A DNA stretch of 64,000 nucleotides from Tulasnella sp. 424 (Eukaryota > Basidiomycota > Agaricomycetes > Cantharellales > Tulasnellaceae): positions 1-64,000 of the forward strand of contig WSUB01000202.1 in NCBI GenBank assembly GCA_019633425.1, given 5' to 3'. The notes beneath the pieces were generated by a model. It was not told where the DNA came from. It saw nothing but the letters and a program-made list of their open reading frames with translations, and searched no databases. The position numbers were made by a program, and so were the translations under genes. Positions 11,097 to 24,640 of the stretch are shown one piece after another; within the stretch, counting starts at the first letter, position 1; each line of letters starts with the position of its first letter.

Positions 11097-12540
11097 TTTG
11101 CTAGTTGTGTCTTGTGGTATTTTCCTCCGATCACGATTCTTGCACAATTAACCTGCGACTGATTTGTTATACGATTCCGGTTACGCATTCTTCAGTCTAA
11201 ACGAATCGTTGCGGCATCCGGGAAGCATGAGCTGCAATCGAACGTCATTGGTTCCATTGATTTTAGCTGTCGGAAACATTTGAGGTCCTAAATAACTCGT
11301 GGGCTTTCCCGTCTTGTTCTCAATTCGCTATCCATCGCCCTCCGGTTCAGATGAAACAACGGATCGATGGGTAAAGATTGATTATCCGGTCCGGTCATGG
11401 GTTTATTCCCCTGCGACTCAAGCTCACGTCGAGCCAACCAGAACACCAGCGTCGGTCTGGAAAGACACTCGCTTCGCCGGAAACACAGCAGTGCGAGCGC
11501 ACGCTCCCTGCTCATCAAACGGGTACAAACGAACGCAATCATCAGTATCGCCGGCATAAGAATATGAGCTTAGAACAATTATTATCTACAGTCTCGCTTG
11601 CACGAGATCATCATACACGTAAGCCCGTCAAAACTCCCATCCCGCGTCCGTCTTTCTCGCCACTCTGTTAGATTCAAGCTACACTAACCCTCAGTTCTGC
11701 CCCAAGCCCACTGGTACCACCACATAGCTTCTGAAAGGAAGCAGCACCGCGAATAATTAATACCTCAATGCGTAGAGGTACCACGCAAATTAAAATTTCG
11801 TTCATTTCTGCTCCAGACGACGGCTGTAGGGCTGATGGTACGTTACCTTGGAGGAGAAACCATATTCTCCAACCTTTACATAAGGTTCTGCCAGCCTCCC
11901 GTGTTCGCATATCAGTCCTAGTCCCCTCACTGCCTTTCAACGAGAGCTGGAGCTTTCGAGGACCTGAGGTGGCAAGGGATGAGGGGCAGGCTTGTGGAGA
12001 AGATGACGACGCGATGACGATTGTGCCTGACGATCGTCCCCGCACCCGCCGGACAAGACTTACATTAGCCAATGAGGCCAAGAGCGGTTCAAATTGCGCC
12101 CCACAGTCGGCCCAGGTCTCTACGGGTAAGTATCAGCAAGTCAAAGCATACGTCGTGATTCACGCTCCCGACCCACACACCCAGAGTCTGTAAGTCGAGG
12201 GCGAGCCAAGTGCGGTCAGATCGACGTGGTCCCTAGGGCCCGGACCTCTCTCCACAACAAGCGTCAGTAGCTTGTCCTTTTTTCGTTTCTTTCGCGTGAG
12301 TCAGGTTTTGTTCTAAGCCTTGAGCCTGCAAGGTGCAAAAATAGCAAGTTGGTCTCATCCGCAGCGATGTACTTAGCAGAGGTCGCGCGGATGCGCTAGG
12401 TGTACCAGGCGGGAAGCGATTCGGACGCTTGTATTGAGTGCACCCAGAACCAGAAGGACATTGCATTGCGCGGTCTGGTGGTTTAAATTACTCATGGATA
12501 AGGAAAGAACGGTGAGGATGAATATTGACGGGGGAGTTGG
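11097..12540. repeat. 3' flanking block A after unit 1
   Basis: The sequence after the stop codon recurs after units 2, 3 and 5, in diverged form after unit 4, and truncated after unit 6. It contains the probable 3' UTR and an AT-rich stretch near 11570. Open frames here (for example minus strand 12081–11674) are not preserved between copies, so no gene is called. Confidence 0.6.
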
Positions 12541-15029
12541 TTAACAAAAAGTGATGGAGGGACAAGACGAGGGACCAGACGCATTGCACCCATGTGTTGT
12601 CCACTTTCCCGATCACAGAGTCGACGACAGACTACTCCCCCACTTCTAATTGGCCCTAGTGCGCGCCCCGCCCCTTCGCATCTCGGGACCTACCCGATTC
12701 CCTGCTCTCCACTTTACTAGGTGTATCTTCATGTAATGGTCCTCCGCTTCAGTCGTGCCTGTCCCTGGCTGTGCTGGCCACGCGGCAAGTCCGACCCCAC
12801 CTCTATACTCTTTCCACCCAACCCAGGTCTGCCCCTCGACACAGTCTCCCTCTCCTCTTCTTTATGCCCTACCATACCGGAGATAAATCTAGTCTTCTCC
12901 CACTTCTTTACTTGTAACTCTATCACGAGTGCTAAGTGACCGGCCACCCAAAGCTAGAGAGACATTTCAATCTGAACCGCGAGCCCACACCATCAATCAT
13001 TAACAAGGACTCACCACCAAGCTCTTCGTCCGATTCCGTCGCGATACACACCAGCAAGCTTCATCCTCCTTCAAAGTCCCCCAGATCTTCCGGCTCGTGT
13101 TGTTCAAGGCATTGCGGGCAATTTCGAGTCTCGATCACGAAAATGCCGAATGCAGTCCTTGGCTTGCCTGTGCCGGTCGCTCCGCCCGGTCCTACCGTTC
13201 GTTATACTTGACCAACCTTGCTCCAATCTGCGACCACCTATCCACTCCTCACCACATCCACTTCCTCAAGTCTTGCACAACCCTCCCCAAGAAGTTGCCC
13301 TTGCCGAAAGCAGGGAATGAGAACTCGCAACTCACAATCTGCGAGGTTTGCTGGAATCACGTCATGGGTATTTAGATGGTCGGACACGAGGGGCAATAAT
13401 TTGGGTGAAGGGACGCGCGTCGTGTAAGGTATCGCCTAGGCTCGTCAACTCCGAGGCAGGGTGGAGATCACGGGACCGGCGGCGGTTGGGCTCGAGTCCA
13501 GCCAGATTATTCGACTTTCAGTATGTCCACATATCATTCCCAGAAACTGTCTTCAGCAAGCTTACAACACGCCTTCTTGTCTTCAGACTTCAGCATCGCA
13601 TAGAAGGCATACCAACACCTTTCATTCCGCCAAAGCGTCGACTCCTCTCGCTGCGACAACAACCTCGACATCCCGAACCTCCCATCACTGAAGGAGCAAT
13701 ACCTCCGTTGTACAGTCTAGACCTTGCGCGCAGTAGGTCGGTGTTATGCCCTAGCCGCTCCTAACGATTCGGCAATGACATTCCCCTCTTCACCATACCG
13801 CCAAGGCCGCTCAAGTCCATATAGTGCGACTGGCTTGCAACGATCTTTGGATCTACCCTATCCGAAGCGAATATTCATGGTCAGCTTCAGGGGGGACGAG
13901 TGGCTCTTCTCCTTATCTCGTGAGGATTAGGGAGTTACGGCCCGTCAAGCGATTTTGAGAACAACAATGCGATCACTAAAAGAGGAGCGACTAAGGGATG
14001 GGGAGCTACTATTACTGGGAAGCATGGTTAGACGTTGACGGAACGGGGGTTTTCGTGGCGGAGAGAAGTGAGTCCTTCTCGAGGAATCCGTGCCGCAAAC
14101 GGTTCCCAGTTCTGACCTGCCTCGATCATCTTAACCAGCCCAGCACGTCATAATTCGAGTCCATTTATCCCTCCCGGCACTCTCAATTACACTTTGGAGC
14201 TTAGTTACGTCTCTGCTATCTTCGGATGCCGGTGCAGCTAGGGGCAGAACGCCGCAGAGCCGAGGATATTAGGAAGTCAATGGGAGCGGAAGTCGAAACC
14301 CACCACAAAGGAAAATGGTGCCTCTTTGACACGTCCAGGTACCGCTACTGCTTCCGTTGCAGCGAAGAGCTTTCAACTTAAACGTGATGAATTCGATTAT
14401 GTGTACCAGCGATGCACGCAGTGCGTACCGACGTCCTCAGACGTCCGAGGGTGGAGTGACACGGCATCAAAAGTTTCGCCTCGGCGACCTCCATCGAATT
14501 GCGAGTGTGCCAGATTCTCCAAGCCCGCTGCCTAGTATTGAGATGCTTTCGACACCCTTATGGAACGGAATACAGTCCGAGCTTTTTCGCGAATCGGTTA
14601 ACATGGAGTCCCCTGACTGCCCGGGATTACCGGCACTTGATGGAGGTGCGAGGGAGTTGAACGGAGTTTATCTAGTCGAAATGATGGTCTCCATACTGTA
14701 AGCATAGTACAAGCATTCCTAGTAGCCAAAATGAGTTGTTGTGATGGGCATCGTGGAACGCGTTTCGCGCCGTAACAAAATAGTCGTTAGAGCTGGGATG
14801 TCTCTCTAAGGATCGACCATCACGGGAGTGGAGGATTTGAGGTAGATAGGCCCCATCGTGCGAGCGCATGAAGGAGGTTTTCGACCTTCCCTCGTATGTA
14901 GCACCTACTATATATTTCATATCATTCCGCATTAGTATCGCGTCCCAGACCGACTCACGAGATATAGGATTACTGTTTTCGTCCTAGTGCTCCTACAATA
15001 ACTCTACTACCATTAATATCGCTCTGGCC
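12541..15029. repeat. Type II spacer between units 1 and 2, with gene relics
   Basis: This resembles 53830–56040 and the right edge from 63430. Shared landmarks are ACTACTCCCCCACTT near 12630 and GACGGGACCGG-like sequence near 13465. Fragments at 13000–13375 and 14290–14540 are diverged relatives of the spacer gene relics. From about 14640 it becomes the conserved upstream region of the next receptor. No intact ORF. Confidence 0.5.
14290..14540 (+). pseudogene. Relic of spacer gene, Cys-rich C-terminal fragment (copy at 14.4 kb)
   Basis: One frame reads YRYCFRCSEE and then stops. A shifted frame continues with FDYVYQRCTQC and later PPSNCEC. Put side by side with the copies near 25.7 and 55.3 kb, this suggests an ancestral C-x2-C … C-x2-C … C-x-C pattern. 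A frameshift and stops make it non-functional. Family not recognised. Confidence 0.35.
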
Positions 15030-15184
15030 TCGAAGCTTCGGCCGAGAATCAAGATTCCAAGTCCGTGCCTGCATCTCCCATGAGGCTGTGTCACTGCCCG
15101 CGCGGCAACGAACCTTCACCCCTAACCTCCCTCTCACACCACTGCCAGTCCAGCATCGTACTCTGACATTCCCAACTTTCAAAT
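15030..15184 (+). promoter_or_regulatory. Conserved CT-rich upstream segment of unit 2
   Basis: Pyrimidine-rich sequence ending in CCCAACTTTCAAAT before the ATG, similar to the equivalent segments of units 5 and 6. Inferred promoter/5' leader; no defined element. Confidence 0.35.
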
Positions 15185-18100
15185 ATGGCGACGAGTGATG
15201 GAATGACGTTGACCGACAAGCAGCCGCCCGCAAAATCACTGGCGGCTGCTAGCCAAGTCAAGCCTGGAACTCCGACGCCGGATTGCGTCCTAGACCCAAG
15301 ACTCGGCGAGAGAATAGAGTCCTTGAAAACGCAAGTAGAATCAATCCTAAATGTAAGCTGGGTTTGTATATTTCAAGCTTCGCTGGAACTGACCTCGTTG
15401 TAGGGCACCGAGTGGCCATCGGAATCGAAAGACGCCGCAAATGACTTGCTGGACACCGTCAAGTCCTCACCAGATATTCCCAACAGCACGACCAGCATTT
15501 CTCAAGAGCTCCAGGGCCTCGTCGAACAGTATATACGGTGCGCTTTGGTGCTTTGCAAAGTACAGTCGGGTCGTTGCAACGTTTTCTCTATCAGAACCTT
15601 GGAGGACGTCCGTTCGCGATTAAAAGACGCGTCGTCCAAGTCGGGGATGCAGAGATGGAAAATCCTCCAGCGCATCAAATCGCTTGCGTCCAAGCGCTCA
15701 AGCAAGTGTACTTTACTCTTCCAAACCTGCCAAGACGACGTATCCAAAGTTGTGTTGTCTTTCAACGTACGTGAATGAGATCCATTTCCTAGCTCCCCCT
15801 GTCTTATGCATATGCAATTTCTTGAAGGAGGGCTTGGAGAACGAACGGAAAAAGGGTGAGTAGATCCGGGTTCGAGTTCTTTCGCTGGAGACCTCATGTC
15901 TTGATTATTCAGCGGAGGACCTTGTGGCCCCTGGCGTACTTCCCGGATCACATACTCAACGGAATCTGGCAACCGCCGGAAAAACGGGCGCAGAGACTTT
16001 CAACGTTCAAACAACGCCCACAGATTCGACCTCAGGTGCATCCCCGACTCAACATCCGCCGTCCTCGCTCCACGAAAACATGGAATCTCGAAGTCAGTTT
16101 CGCGTAGAAACTCTTACCATTGCCAGAAAGACTTTCAAAGGGGTCGAAATCGCGTCTGGGTCCATTCCTGTCGTGGGGAACTTTGTCGCGGCCGCTGCCA
16201 AAGTGGGATTGGCGTTCGTGGAATCAGTTCAGGTAGGTCAAACTGAACGTGTATATATTTGGTCTTGACGAAGGTATCTCAGACTATGGACAGAAACGAC
16301 GACTTGGCAAAGGATTTGGGATCACAGACGACTAACTTATCTTTGCTTCTTGCAAAGATTACGAAGAAACCCGATGAGGATCACGGGGCGGGAATAGTGA
16401 ATCACATTGATGACTTGCAAACGTACGTTACTATCACTTCGTTTGATCGAGTATACTAAGAATTTGAACAGAGAGCTCCGGCAATTGCACGCCAAAGTAA
16501 AAGAATGGGAAGCCTTAGGTCGCTTCGACAAAGCCTTTCACTCGCGCGACCATGCGGAGGAATTAAAGGGTTATCAGGGAATGATTCAAACTACGCTAGA
16601 GGAAATGCAAGTCAGTACGGCGACGTATAATCTTCGTGTACTAAATCGGCTAAATATGGCTGTGACCAGCTCCTTGTCGGCATCGACACACGCAGTATCG
16701 TAATTGAACTCAGTCAGTCCCTTGAACTCCACGACACCGTGCTTTCCTAACCCGGTATCGCAGAAAACGACGAAGTACAAGAGAAGAGGCGTCGCCTTCT
16801 TGACCGGCTAGGCGATGGAAAATACGGAGCACGAGGAAATACGGTCGAGGATGTTACTTGCTTCCCGGGGACCAGAGTGGGGATATTGGAGCGCATCGAC
16901 ACCTGGATACGGCATTCGACCCCTGATGACCGAGTGTTATGGATTCGCGGGATGGCGGGTCGGGGGAAGTCCACAATTGCTTCGACGGTGGTCGAACACT
17001 GGAATTGCCGAGCCTCGTGCGCGATCTTCCACTTCCGCCGTGGACAGAACACGCTAAACACGCGTGTTATCTGCGCTCTCGCGAGACAACTCGGAACGGG
17101 CTTGTTACCAGAAGTTAGAAATGCGGTGCTCGAGAGTGTGCGGGAGAACGAGGACATCGCAGACAAAAGGCTGGAAGAGCAGTTCAAGACGCTGTTTGTG
17201 ACCTCACTAGCCAAGCTTGACGATCATTGCCACCCCATCCTCATTGTTGTTGACGCCCTCGACGAGTGCGACGACCCAACGGATGCGGTCGACTTTGTCC
17301 GGCTCATTGATCGACATTCGCCATCATTCCCCGCCAACGTCAAATTCCTTCTCACATCTCGCCCAGAGCCCCATCTCATTCGGGCTCTGGAACCAAAGCA
17401 ATGGCGCTCAGAGGATCTAGACACGGCTGCTGATGTGTCAGGAGACTTGGAGCGATTCATCCAACAAGCTTTTAAGCAAATCCGGGACTCCGACCCCAAC
17501 GCTCCGAAGGACTGGCCCTCGTCCGAGAACGTCAGCGGCCCAGTGGAGATGTCCCAAGGTTTGTTCCAGTGGGCGCGCACAGCGATCACGTATATACGGA
17601 GCGGGTCGCCCGTGAATCGATTGCGGGGATTGCTGAAGCGTCCTTCGAAGTGGAGCGGGCTCGACGACTTGTACCACCAGATCCTCTCCAAGGTATTCGA
17701 TAGCTTCAAGCTAGATCCAGAACGAGGGGATCTAGTGCATCGAGTATTAGGAACCCTTGTAGTAGCGCCATATCCAATCTCTGCTGAAGTCATCGCCGGC
17801 CTGTACGGTGATAATGACATCTTCGACGAGATGGACCACGCGGAGGTCATCCTTTTCCTTCGCCAAGACATTCTCGCCGACCTCAATTCCCTCTTGTTCA
17901 TCCCGACGTCACCAAATGAACCGATACGCCTGATGCATACATCCATTCACGATCTTCTGGTCAGCGAGGCTCGATGCGAGCGGAAACCTTACTACGTCAA
18001 CGTCATTCAGTATCATCAGCACTTGGCAAGCCTGTGTCTTAGCAGCATGCTCGGACATCTCAAGGAGAACATCTGTAACTTGTCTGACCTTTTGAAATCG

Positions 18101-20517
18101 AGCTCGGAGGTTCAGGACATTGCCGAACAGGAGGTGTCCAAAGCCGTTCTGTATTGCTGCCAATCATGGTCCACTCATCTAACGCAGGGTATGAAGTGGC
18201 CAGCCTCGGGCACCAGGACTGGTACTATAAAAGCTAGTTTCAAAGTATTCAGTACGGAGAAGGTCATATGCTGGCTTGAGGTTATGAGCCTGATCGGAGC
18301 TACGACGGATGCGATTCGAATGGCAAGGCGCGTGTATGAATGGTGTTCGGTGAGTAGAAACCGCAGGTTCAATGTCTTCAAGCGGCCAGATGAACTGATT
18401 GGTGCTCATAGCAATGCCCCGATGATAGATCCGAGTTCAGTTCACTTGCGCCATTGTGGAATGACGTCCAGCGTTTCATCACCATGTTCTCGGAGCCGAT
18501 TTCATTCGGACCGCTGCATATTTATGCTTCAGCACTTCCTCAGTGTCCTGTAAAGACGGAAATATGGAACCTGTACGGCAAACATGCAAAGGTCCGAACT
18601 CTTCAGGGCCACCAGACTTCAAGTTGGCCATCGAATCTCTGGACACGATCGACCGGTGGCAAGGTGAACGCAGTTGCATTTTCACCGGATGGCAAGCTTC
18701 TAGCATGTGGATCCAGTGATAACACCATTCAACTCTGGGATCCTCAGACCGGAACAGCGATTGGTGAACCACTCACGGGTCACAGTGACTCGGTTACGTC
18801 CGTCTGCTTCGCGCCCGATGGCAGGCGTCTGGCATCCGGGTCCGCAGACCAGACGATTCGATTCTGGGATCCTAAGACCGGAATGACAGTCAGCGAGCCA
18901 CTCAACGGCCACAGCGAGCCGGTGCTGTCCATCTGTTTCTCACACGATGGGAACCTTCTGGCGTCTGGATCCAGAGACCACACGGTTCGACTTTGGGATC
19001 CTCAGACCGGCACGGCGGTCGGCGAGCCACTCGAGGGTCACAGCAGGTCGGTTAGCTCTGTCTGTTTCTCATCCGACGGCAAGCTTCTGGCGTCCGGATC
19101 AAACAACAGCGAAATTCGAATTTGGGACTCTCAGATCGGAACGCCGGTCTGTAACCCGCTCGAGGGTCACCGTGGTAGGGTTAAGGCCGTCTGCTTCTCA
19201 CCCGATGGCAACCTTCTGGCATCCGGATCCTGGGACAATACAGTTCGACTATGGAATCCTCAGACCGGAACCGCTGTCGGTGAACCACTCACCGGCCACA
19301 GCCACTTCGTCGGGTCCGTCTGTTTTTCGCCTATCGGCACGCTTCTGGCATCCGGATCCTCTGACGCAACAGTTCAACTTTGGGATCCTCGGACTGGTGC
19401 CGCAGTCGGTGAGCCACTCAAAGGTCACAGCGATTTCGTTAATTCCATCTGCTTCTCACCCGATGGCAAGCTTCTGGCATCTGGATCCGATGACATGACA
19501 ATCCGACTTTGGGATCCTCAGACCGGAATGACAGGTGATGAGCCACTCACGGGTCACAGAACTTCAGTTCAGTCCATCTGCTTGTCACCCGATGGCAAGT
19601 ATCTGGCATCCGGATCCAGTGACGGGGCAGTTTGCCTTTGGGATTGTCAGACCGGAGCGGTGGTTGGTGAACCACTCACGGGTCACAGCCAGGACATCAT
19701 CTCCGTCTGCTTCTCACCTGATGGCAAGCTGTTGGCATCTGGGTCCTACGACGAGACAATTCGAATTTGGGATCCGCAGACTGGAACGGCGGTCTGTGAG
19801 CCCCTCACGGGTCACAGCGGCGGGGCTTGGTTCGTCTGCTTCTCACCTGATGGCGGGCTTCTGGCATCCGGCACCGACATAGATATGATTCGACTTTGGG
19901 ATCCTCGTACCGGAACAGAGGTCAGTGAACCACTCGAGGGTCATGACTACCCGGTTCGGTCCGTCTGTTTCTCACCCGACGGCGCGCTTCTGGCCTCCGG
20001 ATCCTTTGACAACACTATTCAACTTTGGGATCCTCAGACCGGAACGGGTGTTGGTGAACCACTCGAAGGTCACAGTGATTGTGTTAGGTCTCTCTGCTTC
20101 TCACCCGATGGCAGGCATCTGGCATCCGGCTCCGAAGACGAAACGGTTCGACTTTGGGACCTGCAGACCCGAGGGGCGCTCGGAGACCCACTCACAGGCC
20201 ACAGTGGATGGGTGAGGTCCGTCCACTTCTCGTCCAATGGCGGCCATCTCCTGGCAAATTACTGGCATGGTGGTTTTGCCGCATGGGATGCTAACACCCG
20301 TCAAAGACTCGACACCCAATCCGATCTTCTCGACTGTTCAACTATAGGGTTTCAAGATCATTGGATAACAGTATTTTCCTCCCGCTTATTTTGGCTTCCT
20401 TCACCATACTGGGGGGGCGATGATGGATGTCAGGTTATCCTCTCTGGAAAGATACTTGTTGTCCTTGGTAACAATAACCTTGCCTTTTTTGATGTTTCTC
20501 AGATACTCGAGCTCTGA
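15185..20517 (+). CDS. Unit 2: NACHT–WD40 NLR-like STAND receptor, 1,611 aa
   Basis: Exons: 15185–15352, 15404–15537, 15595–15766, 15828–15855, 15913–16232, 16283–16422, 16472–16610, 16670–16712, 16764–18349, 18412–20517. All joins are GT–AG and in frame. Exon 1 is two codons longer than in most copies. The protein starts MATSDGMTLTDKQPPAKS. The helical bundle segment (IASGSIPVVGNFVAAAAKVG) spans the end of exon 5. Exon 9 carries GMAGRGKSTIAST and ILIVVDALDEC. Its first ~570 nt are almost identical to unit 3 and then diverge, which suggests exchange between the copies. Exon 10 has twelve WD40 repeats plus one degenerate. Repeat 4 is unusual (GSNNSEIRIWDSQIGTPVC), as is repeat 10 (GTDIDMIRLWD). 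No stop or frameshift was seen, so it is probably functional. Confidence 0.88.
18649..20325 (+). repeat. WD40 repeat array of unit 2 (12 + 1 degenerate)
   Basis: Thirteen 129-bp units in register with those of unit 1. Repeat 8 keeps the WDCQTGAVVGEPL form shared with units 1, 3, 5 and 6, whereas repeats 3–6 differ from every other copy. Confidence 0.93.
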
Positions 20518-22480
20518 TTTTCTACCTGTATATCTGTGGTACTTTTCTCCGATCACGATTCTTGCTCAACTGACATACGATTGATTGCTTATACGATTCG
20601 GGTTGATCTTCTTCATGTCGAAACGAGTTGTTTCGGCGTCCGAGAAACATGAGTTGTCATCCAACGTCATTAGTTCCATTGATCTCAGCTGCCGGTCACA
20701 TCTGAGATCCTAAACAACTCGTGACCTTTTCCGTCTTCTTCTCAATTCGCTATCCACCGTCCTCCGGTTCAGATCAAACAATTGAGCGACAGGTATAAAT
20801 TGATTGTCTGGTCCGGTCATGGGTTTATTCCTGTGAGGCTCAACGTTGAGATAACGAGAACACCAGCGTCGGTGTCGAAAGACACTCGTTTCACCGGAAA
20901 TTCGGCAGTGCGAGTGCACGTTCCCTGCTCATCAAACGGGTACAAACGAACAGCATTATCAGTATCACCTGAATAAGAAAATGAACTTTAACAATTATTA
21001 TTTACAATCTCCCTTGCACGAGATCATCATACATGTAAGCCCGTCCAAGCTCCCATCCAGCGTCCGTCTTTCTCGCCACTCCGCTAGAATCGAGCTACAC
21101 TATCCCTCAGTTCTGCCGCAAGCCCACTGGTACCAACACATAGCACTTGATAGGAGGTAGCACCGCGAATAATTAATACCTCAATGTGTAGAGGTACCGT
21201 GTAGATTAAAAATTCGTTAATTTCTGCTCTCGTCGACGGCTGTAGGGTTGATGGCGACGTTAGCTTGGAGGCGAAACCACATTCTCCGACCTTTGCACAA
21301 GGTTTTGCAAGCCTTCCGTGTTCGCATATCGGTACTAGCCATCTTCACTCCATTTCAACTTGAGCTGGACTTTTCGAGGACCTTGAAGTTGTTAAAGTTC
21401 GGCACGTCGGCGCATTACGTCAAGTGGGGAAGCGGGGGGTGTGAAATAGGAGACCGAAGGGCAGGAACCCTTTCGGTCGTCCGTACTAAATAGGCATTGC
21501 CCATTAAGGGAATGCCTCGATTCCCTTTCTCATCTTACAACTAGAAATGTACGAGCGACCTATAAAAGACGCTCGATTCGTATATAGAAATAAATCATTA
21601 CATCTACCGAGCGCGTACATCTCTATCTACTCTACCCACGTCCACCGCTGCTTCACAGAAGTGGAAGGGGATGAGGGGCAGGCTCGTGGAGAAGATGACG
21701 ACACGATGACGATTGTGCCTGACGATCGTCCCCGCCCCCGCCGGACAAGACTTCCGTTAGTGTGGATGCGGCAACGAGGCTGAGAGTGATTCGCATGGCG
21801 ACGCACAATCGGCGAGTCAAAGCATCGTCGGAATTCACGCTCCCGACCCACATCCCCAGAGTCTGTAAGTCAAGGGCGAGCCAAGTGCGGTCAGATCGAC
21901 GCGGTCCCCAGGGTCCGGACCTCTCTCCACAACAAACGTCCGTAGCTTGTCCTTTTTTTGTCTTCTTTCATGTGAGTCAGATTTTGTTCTGAGCTTTGAG
22001 ACTACAAGATGCAAAATGGCAAGTCGGTCTCGATAGCGGCGAGGTACGCATACATAACAGAGGTCATGCGGATGCGCTGTGTGTACTAGGCGGGAGGAAA
22101 CTCGGACGCGTGTATCGAGTGCACCCATAACGAGAATGACATTGTATTGCACGGTCTGGTGGTTTAAAATGACTCTCCATGGTAAAGGAAGAACGGTGGG
22201 GGTGACTTAGGATTTTTCGGTGGCCAGACTGCCAAGTTGCGAATGTATGTGTTTGGAGCAATTGCACTACCCAAAGCTTCTAACGTGATTTCGAGAGACG
22301 GCGGAAAGCGGGGGAGGTCGGAACAAAAGTGGAGCCGAAGGACAGGAGGATGAATGGACAGGTCGAGGGGAAAGAGCAGAGCCAAAGTTGGAGGTGTTGC
22401 ATAATGTCTCCGATGACATGAGAGAGAAATTATCCGGGCCATTGAACGAGAAAGCAAGTTGACGGGGTTGAGAGTGTCGG
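20518..22480. repeat. 3' flanking block A after unit 2 (holds a solo LTR)
   Basis: Same block as after units 1, 3 and 5, interrupted at 21390–21657 by an LTR insertion. The part from about 21660 to 22480 matches 32600–33420 after unit 3. No conserved ORF. Confidence 0.6.
21390..21657. mobile_element. Solo LTR of a retrotransposon (268 bp)
   Basis: The insert begins TGTTAAAG and ends GCTTCACA, giving the TG…CA termini of LTRs. It is flanked by a perfect 5-bp direct repeat GAAGT (21385–21389 and 21658–21662). The matching spacers after units 3 and 5 read straight through with a single GAAGT, so they are the empty site. A TATAAAA at 21561–21567 lies in the second half, as in an LTR promoter. 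No internal retroelement coding sequence is present, so it is a recombined remnant. Gypsy versus Copia cannot be decided. Orientation is probably + from the TATA position. Confidence 0.8.
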
Positions 22481-24289
22481 AGCATCAAAGGGACAAGTAA
22501 ACCCTTACGGCAGGATGATGAGACGGAAAGGAAAAAGACAAGTCGGGGGGTGGGGGACTATTCAATGATGCGCGCCAAACTCGGGCAAGCAGCCCTCAAG
22601 AGCCTCTTCCACCTCTCTCTCATCTCTCTCTCTTCACCAACAAGTGAAAAGAAAGAGCTGTGAGTTTCCATCCTCATCACGATATGCCTCGGCTGATTAT
22701 GTAACATCCAGTGTCGTCCCTCACCCGCAGACAAACCCATCTGATGCACAGTTTCAATATGGACCGACCACGACGACGATTCCCTTACCACCGTCCCATC
22801 ATCCAATCTACTACCATCCTCCACATTCATACACAACTACCAGCGGTCACCCCCATCTTTCCGCCTTCCCTCCCTGCCTTCACCTACTCGAACTCTTTCA
22901 TCATCAGTGACTACTGACCAGGTCCAACACGACGGCTTCAAGCGTCTATTCCTCCCACTCGTAACTCTGCTTTGAGGGATTTCGGTCCAGAGGTCGTCGA
23001 TCGACTGAGTGAAACGAAGCAGGCGATGGAGAAGTCGGCCTCGTGCAGCAATGCATTAAGTCTATCTCGGCGTTGAGCTCGGAAGCCCCGGCAATGTTTA
23101 CAACAACTTCCATCTCGGGACACGTCTTTCTAGTTGGGCCCCGAGACACCGTCCATTGTCGCCTACCTCCGCATCGACATCCCCCTCTCCGCCGGGCCAG
23201 GCAACAGGCGGGATCCAACACCCAACCTCCTTCCACCGATCAAGAACCCGGCTTGACGTGCGCTTGGGAGCTCGGCGCGTGCGATTCAATACCGTCGTCA
23301 GGAAGCAGATGGGAAGCGGACCAACTCACTATTAGGAGACTACTTGGACTATGGCCGTTCGAACGTGGCCAAACTTCATCCGGGAGTGGAGCGAATGGAA
23401 TAAAATCGGGCGACTTGGCTAAGTGGGGGGGAAACCCATCGTATCGGACGGGGGACGAGGCGAATGTCTCGCAGGCTGTCGTCAAGGCTCAAAAAGGCAG
23501 TCGACTTGACCCGGTACGCGACTAGGTACAGGTTAAGTGGCCTGGCTCGTAGCCGTTGGGGCCGCCACCATCTCTCCGTCCGGATACCCTTCAAGCAAGG
23601 TTTCGGTTCAACGGGCCATTCCTACCAACCCGTCCATCTCGAGCGAAGCTCATTCAAACAGTGCGACATGGTCGCTCGTTCAAGACCTCCACCCTCCCAA
23701 GTTACGGACGGCCTATGTACGACCGCTTCGTCGCCGACTCCGTCGGGGTAGCCCATTCCTTCGAGCGTCGGTCCGCCCAGGCCCAAGCTCGGAACGTAAC
23801 ACAGGAGGGCTAAACCTGGCAACGAACCGCGGTCGCCTGAAGCTTCCAGCGCGTTTCAAAAGCGTGTCAAGTGCGACTGGCAGTGCCGAGCACCTCTGGG
23901 TCTCAATCGACTCAACAACGCGACGCATTCAGACTCCCCGTCTCCGTTGTTTCATCCAACGCACCAGCAAGAATCCCCAGACCTTTTGGATCGGCTACCA
24001 ATGCTCTAAGCTCGACCGGACGATCCCCCCAAACCTGCAGTTGAACGCTTTGGTGCCGTTCGAACCTCGGGAAGTTCCCTGGTCGGCGATTTCCGCGGTC
24101 ACTATTACCATCAAATAGAAACACCGTACCGCCCTACAGCAATTCAGCTATATCGACCTTCGTCCACGAGCTTCTAGGAGAGAAGAAGAACCTGGAGTAG
24201 TTTAGCAACAATGCTAAACGGGGGATTTTCGTTCGAGGCATCATGATTGGGGAGTCCACGAACCGCCAGCCAACATCATCAAGCATCAA

Positions 24290-24640
24290 CAAAACCTCGA
24301 CACCAAGCTCTTCGTCCGATTCCATTGAGGCACACCCCAGCAAATTCTGCTCTCCTTGAAAATACGCCAAATCTTCCAACTTGCATGGTTCAACGCATTG
24401 TGGGCAACTTCGACCTTGAAAATGCCTCAAGCCGTCCCTTTGCCGATGTCTTCGTCCAGCACTACCCTTCGTGGTATCCGACCGACTTCGCTCCAGTCCG
24501 GCAGTACGTCCTTGAGGCTTACACGCTACGCCACGCGCCGTTCCCCGAAATCGAGACAAAGTTGTATTCCCAAAAGCAGGGGATCTGAAATCGCAACTTT
24601 CAGTCTGCGACGTTTCCAGGAGCCACGTTACCTATCTTTG
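24290..24640 (+). pseudogene. Relic of spacer gene, N-terminal-type fragment (copy at 24.4 kb)
   Basis: This is the near-identical partner of 3505–3820. A frame around 24385–24570 reads FADVFVQHYPSWYPTDFAPV, then HAPFPEIETKLY, then a stop at 24586–24588 after a one-base difference from the 3.6-kb copy. Here the two segments lie in one frame, which supports that frame as ancestral coding. Family not recognised. Confidence 0.35.

Noticed and set aside
20839..20850. Palindrome CTCAACGTTGAG as a regulatory site
   Set aside because: Sibling spacers have imperfect versions (e.g. CTCAAGCTCACGTTGAG), so it is not conserved as a palindrome.
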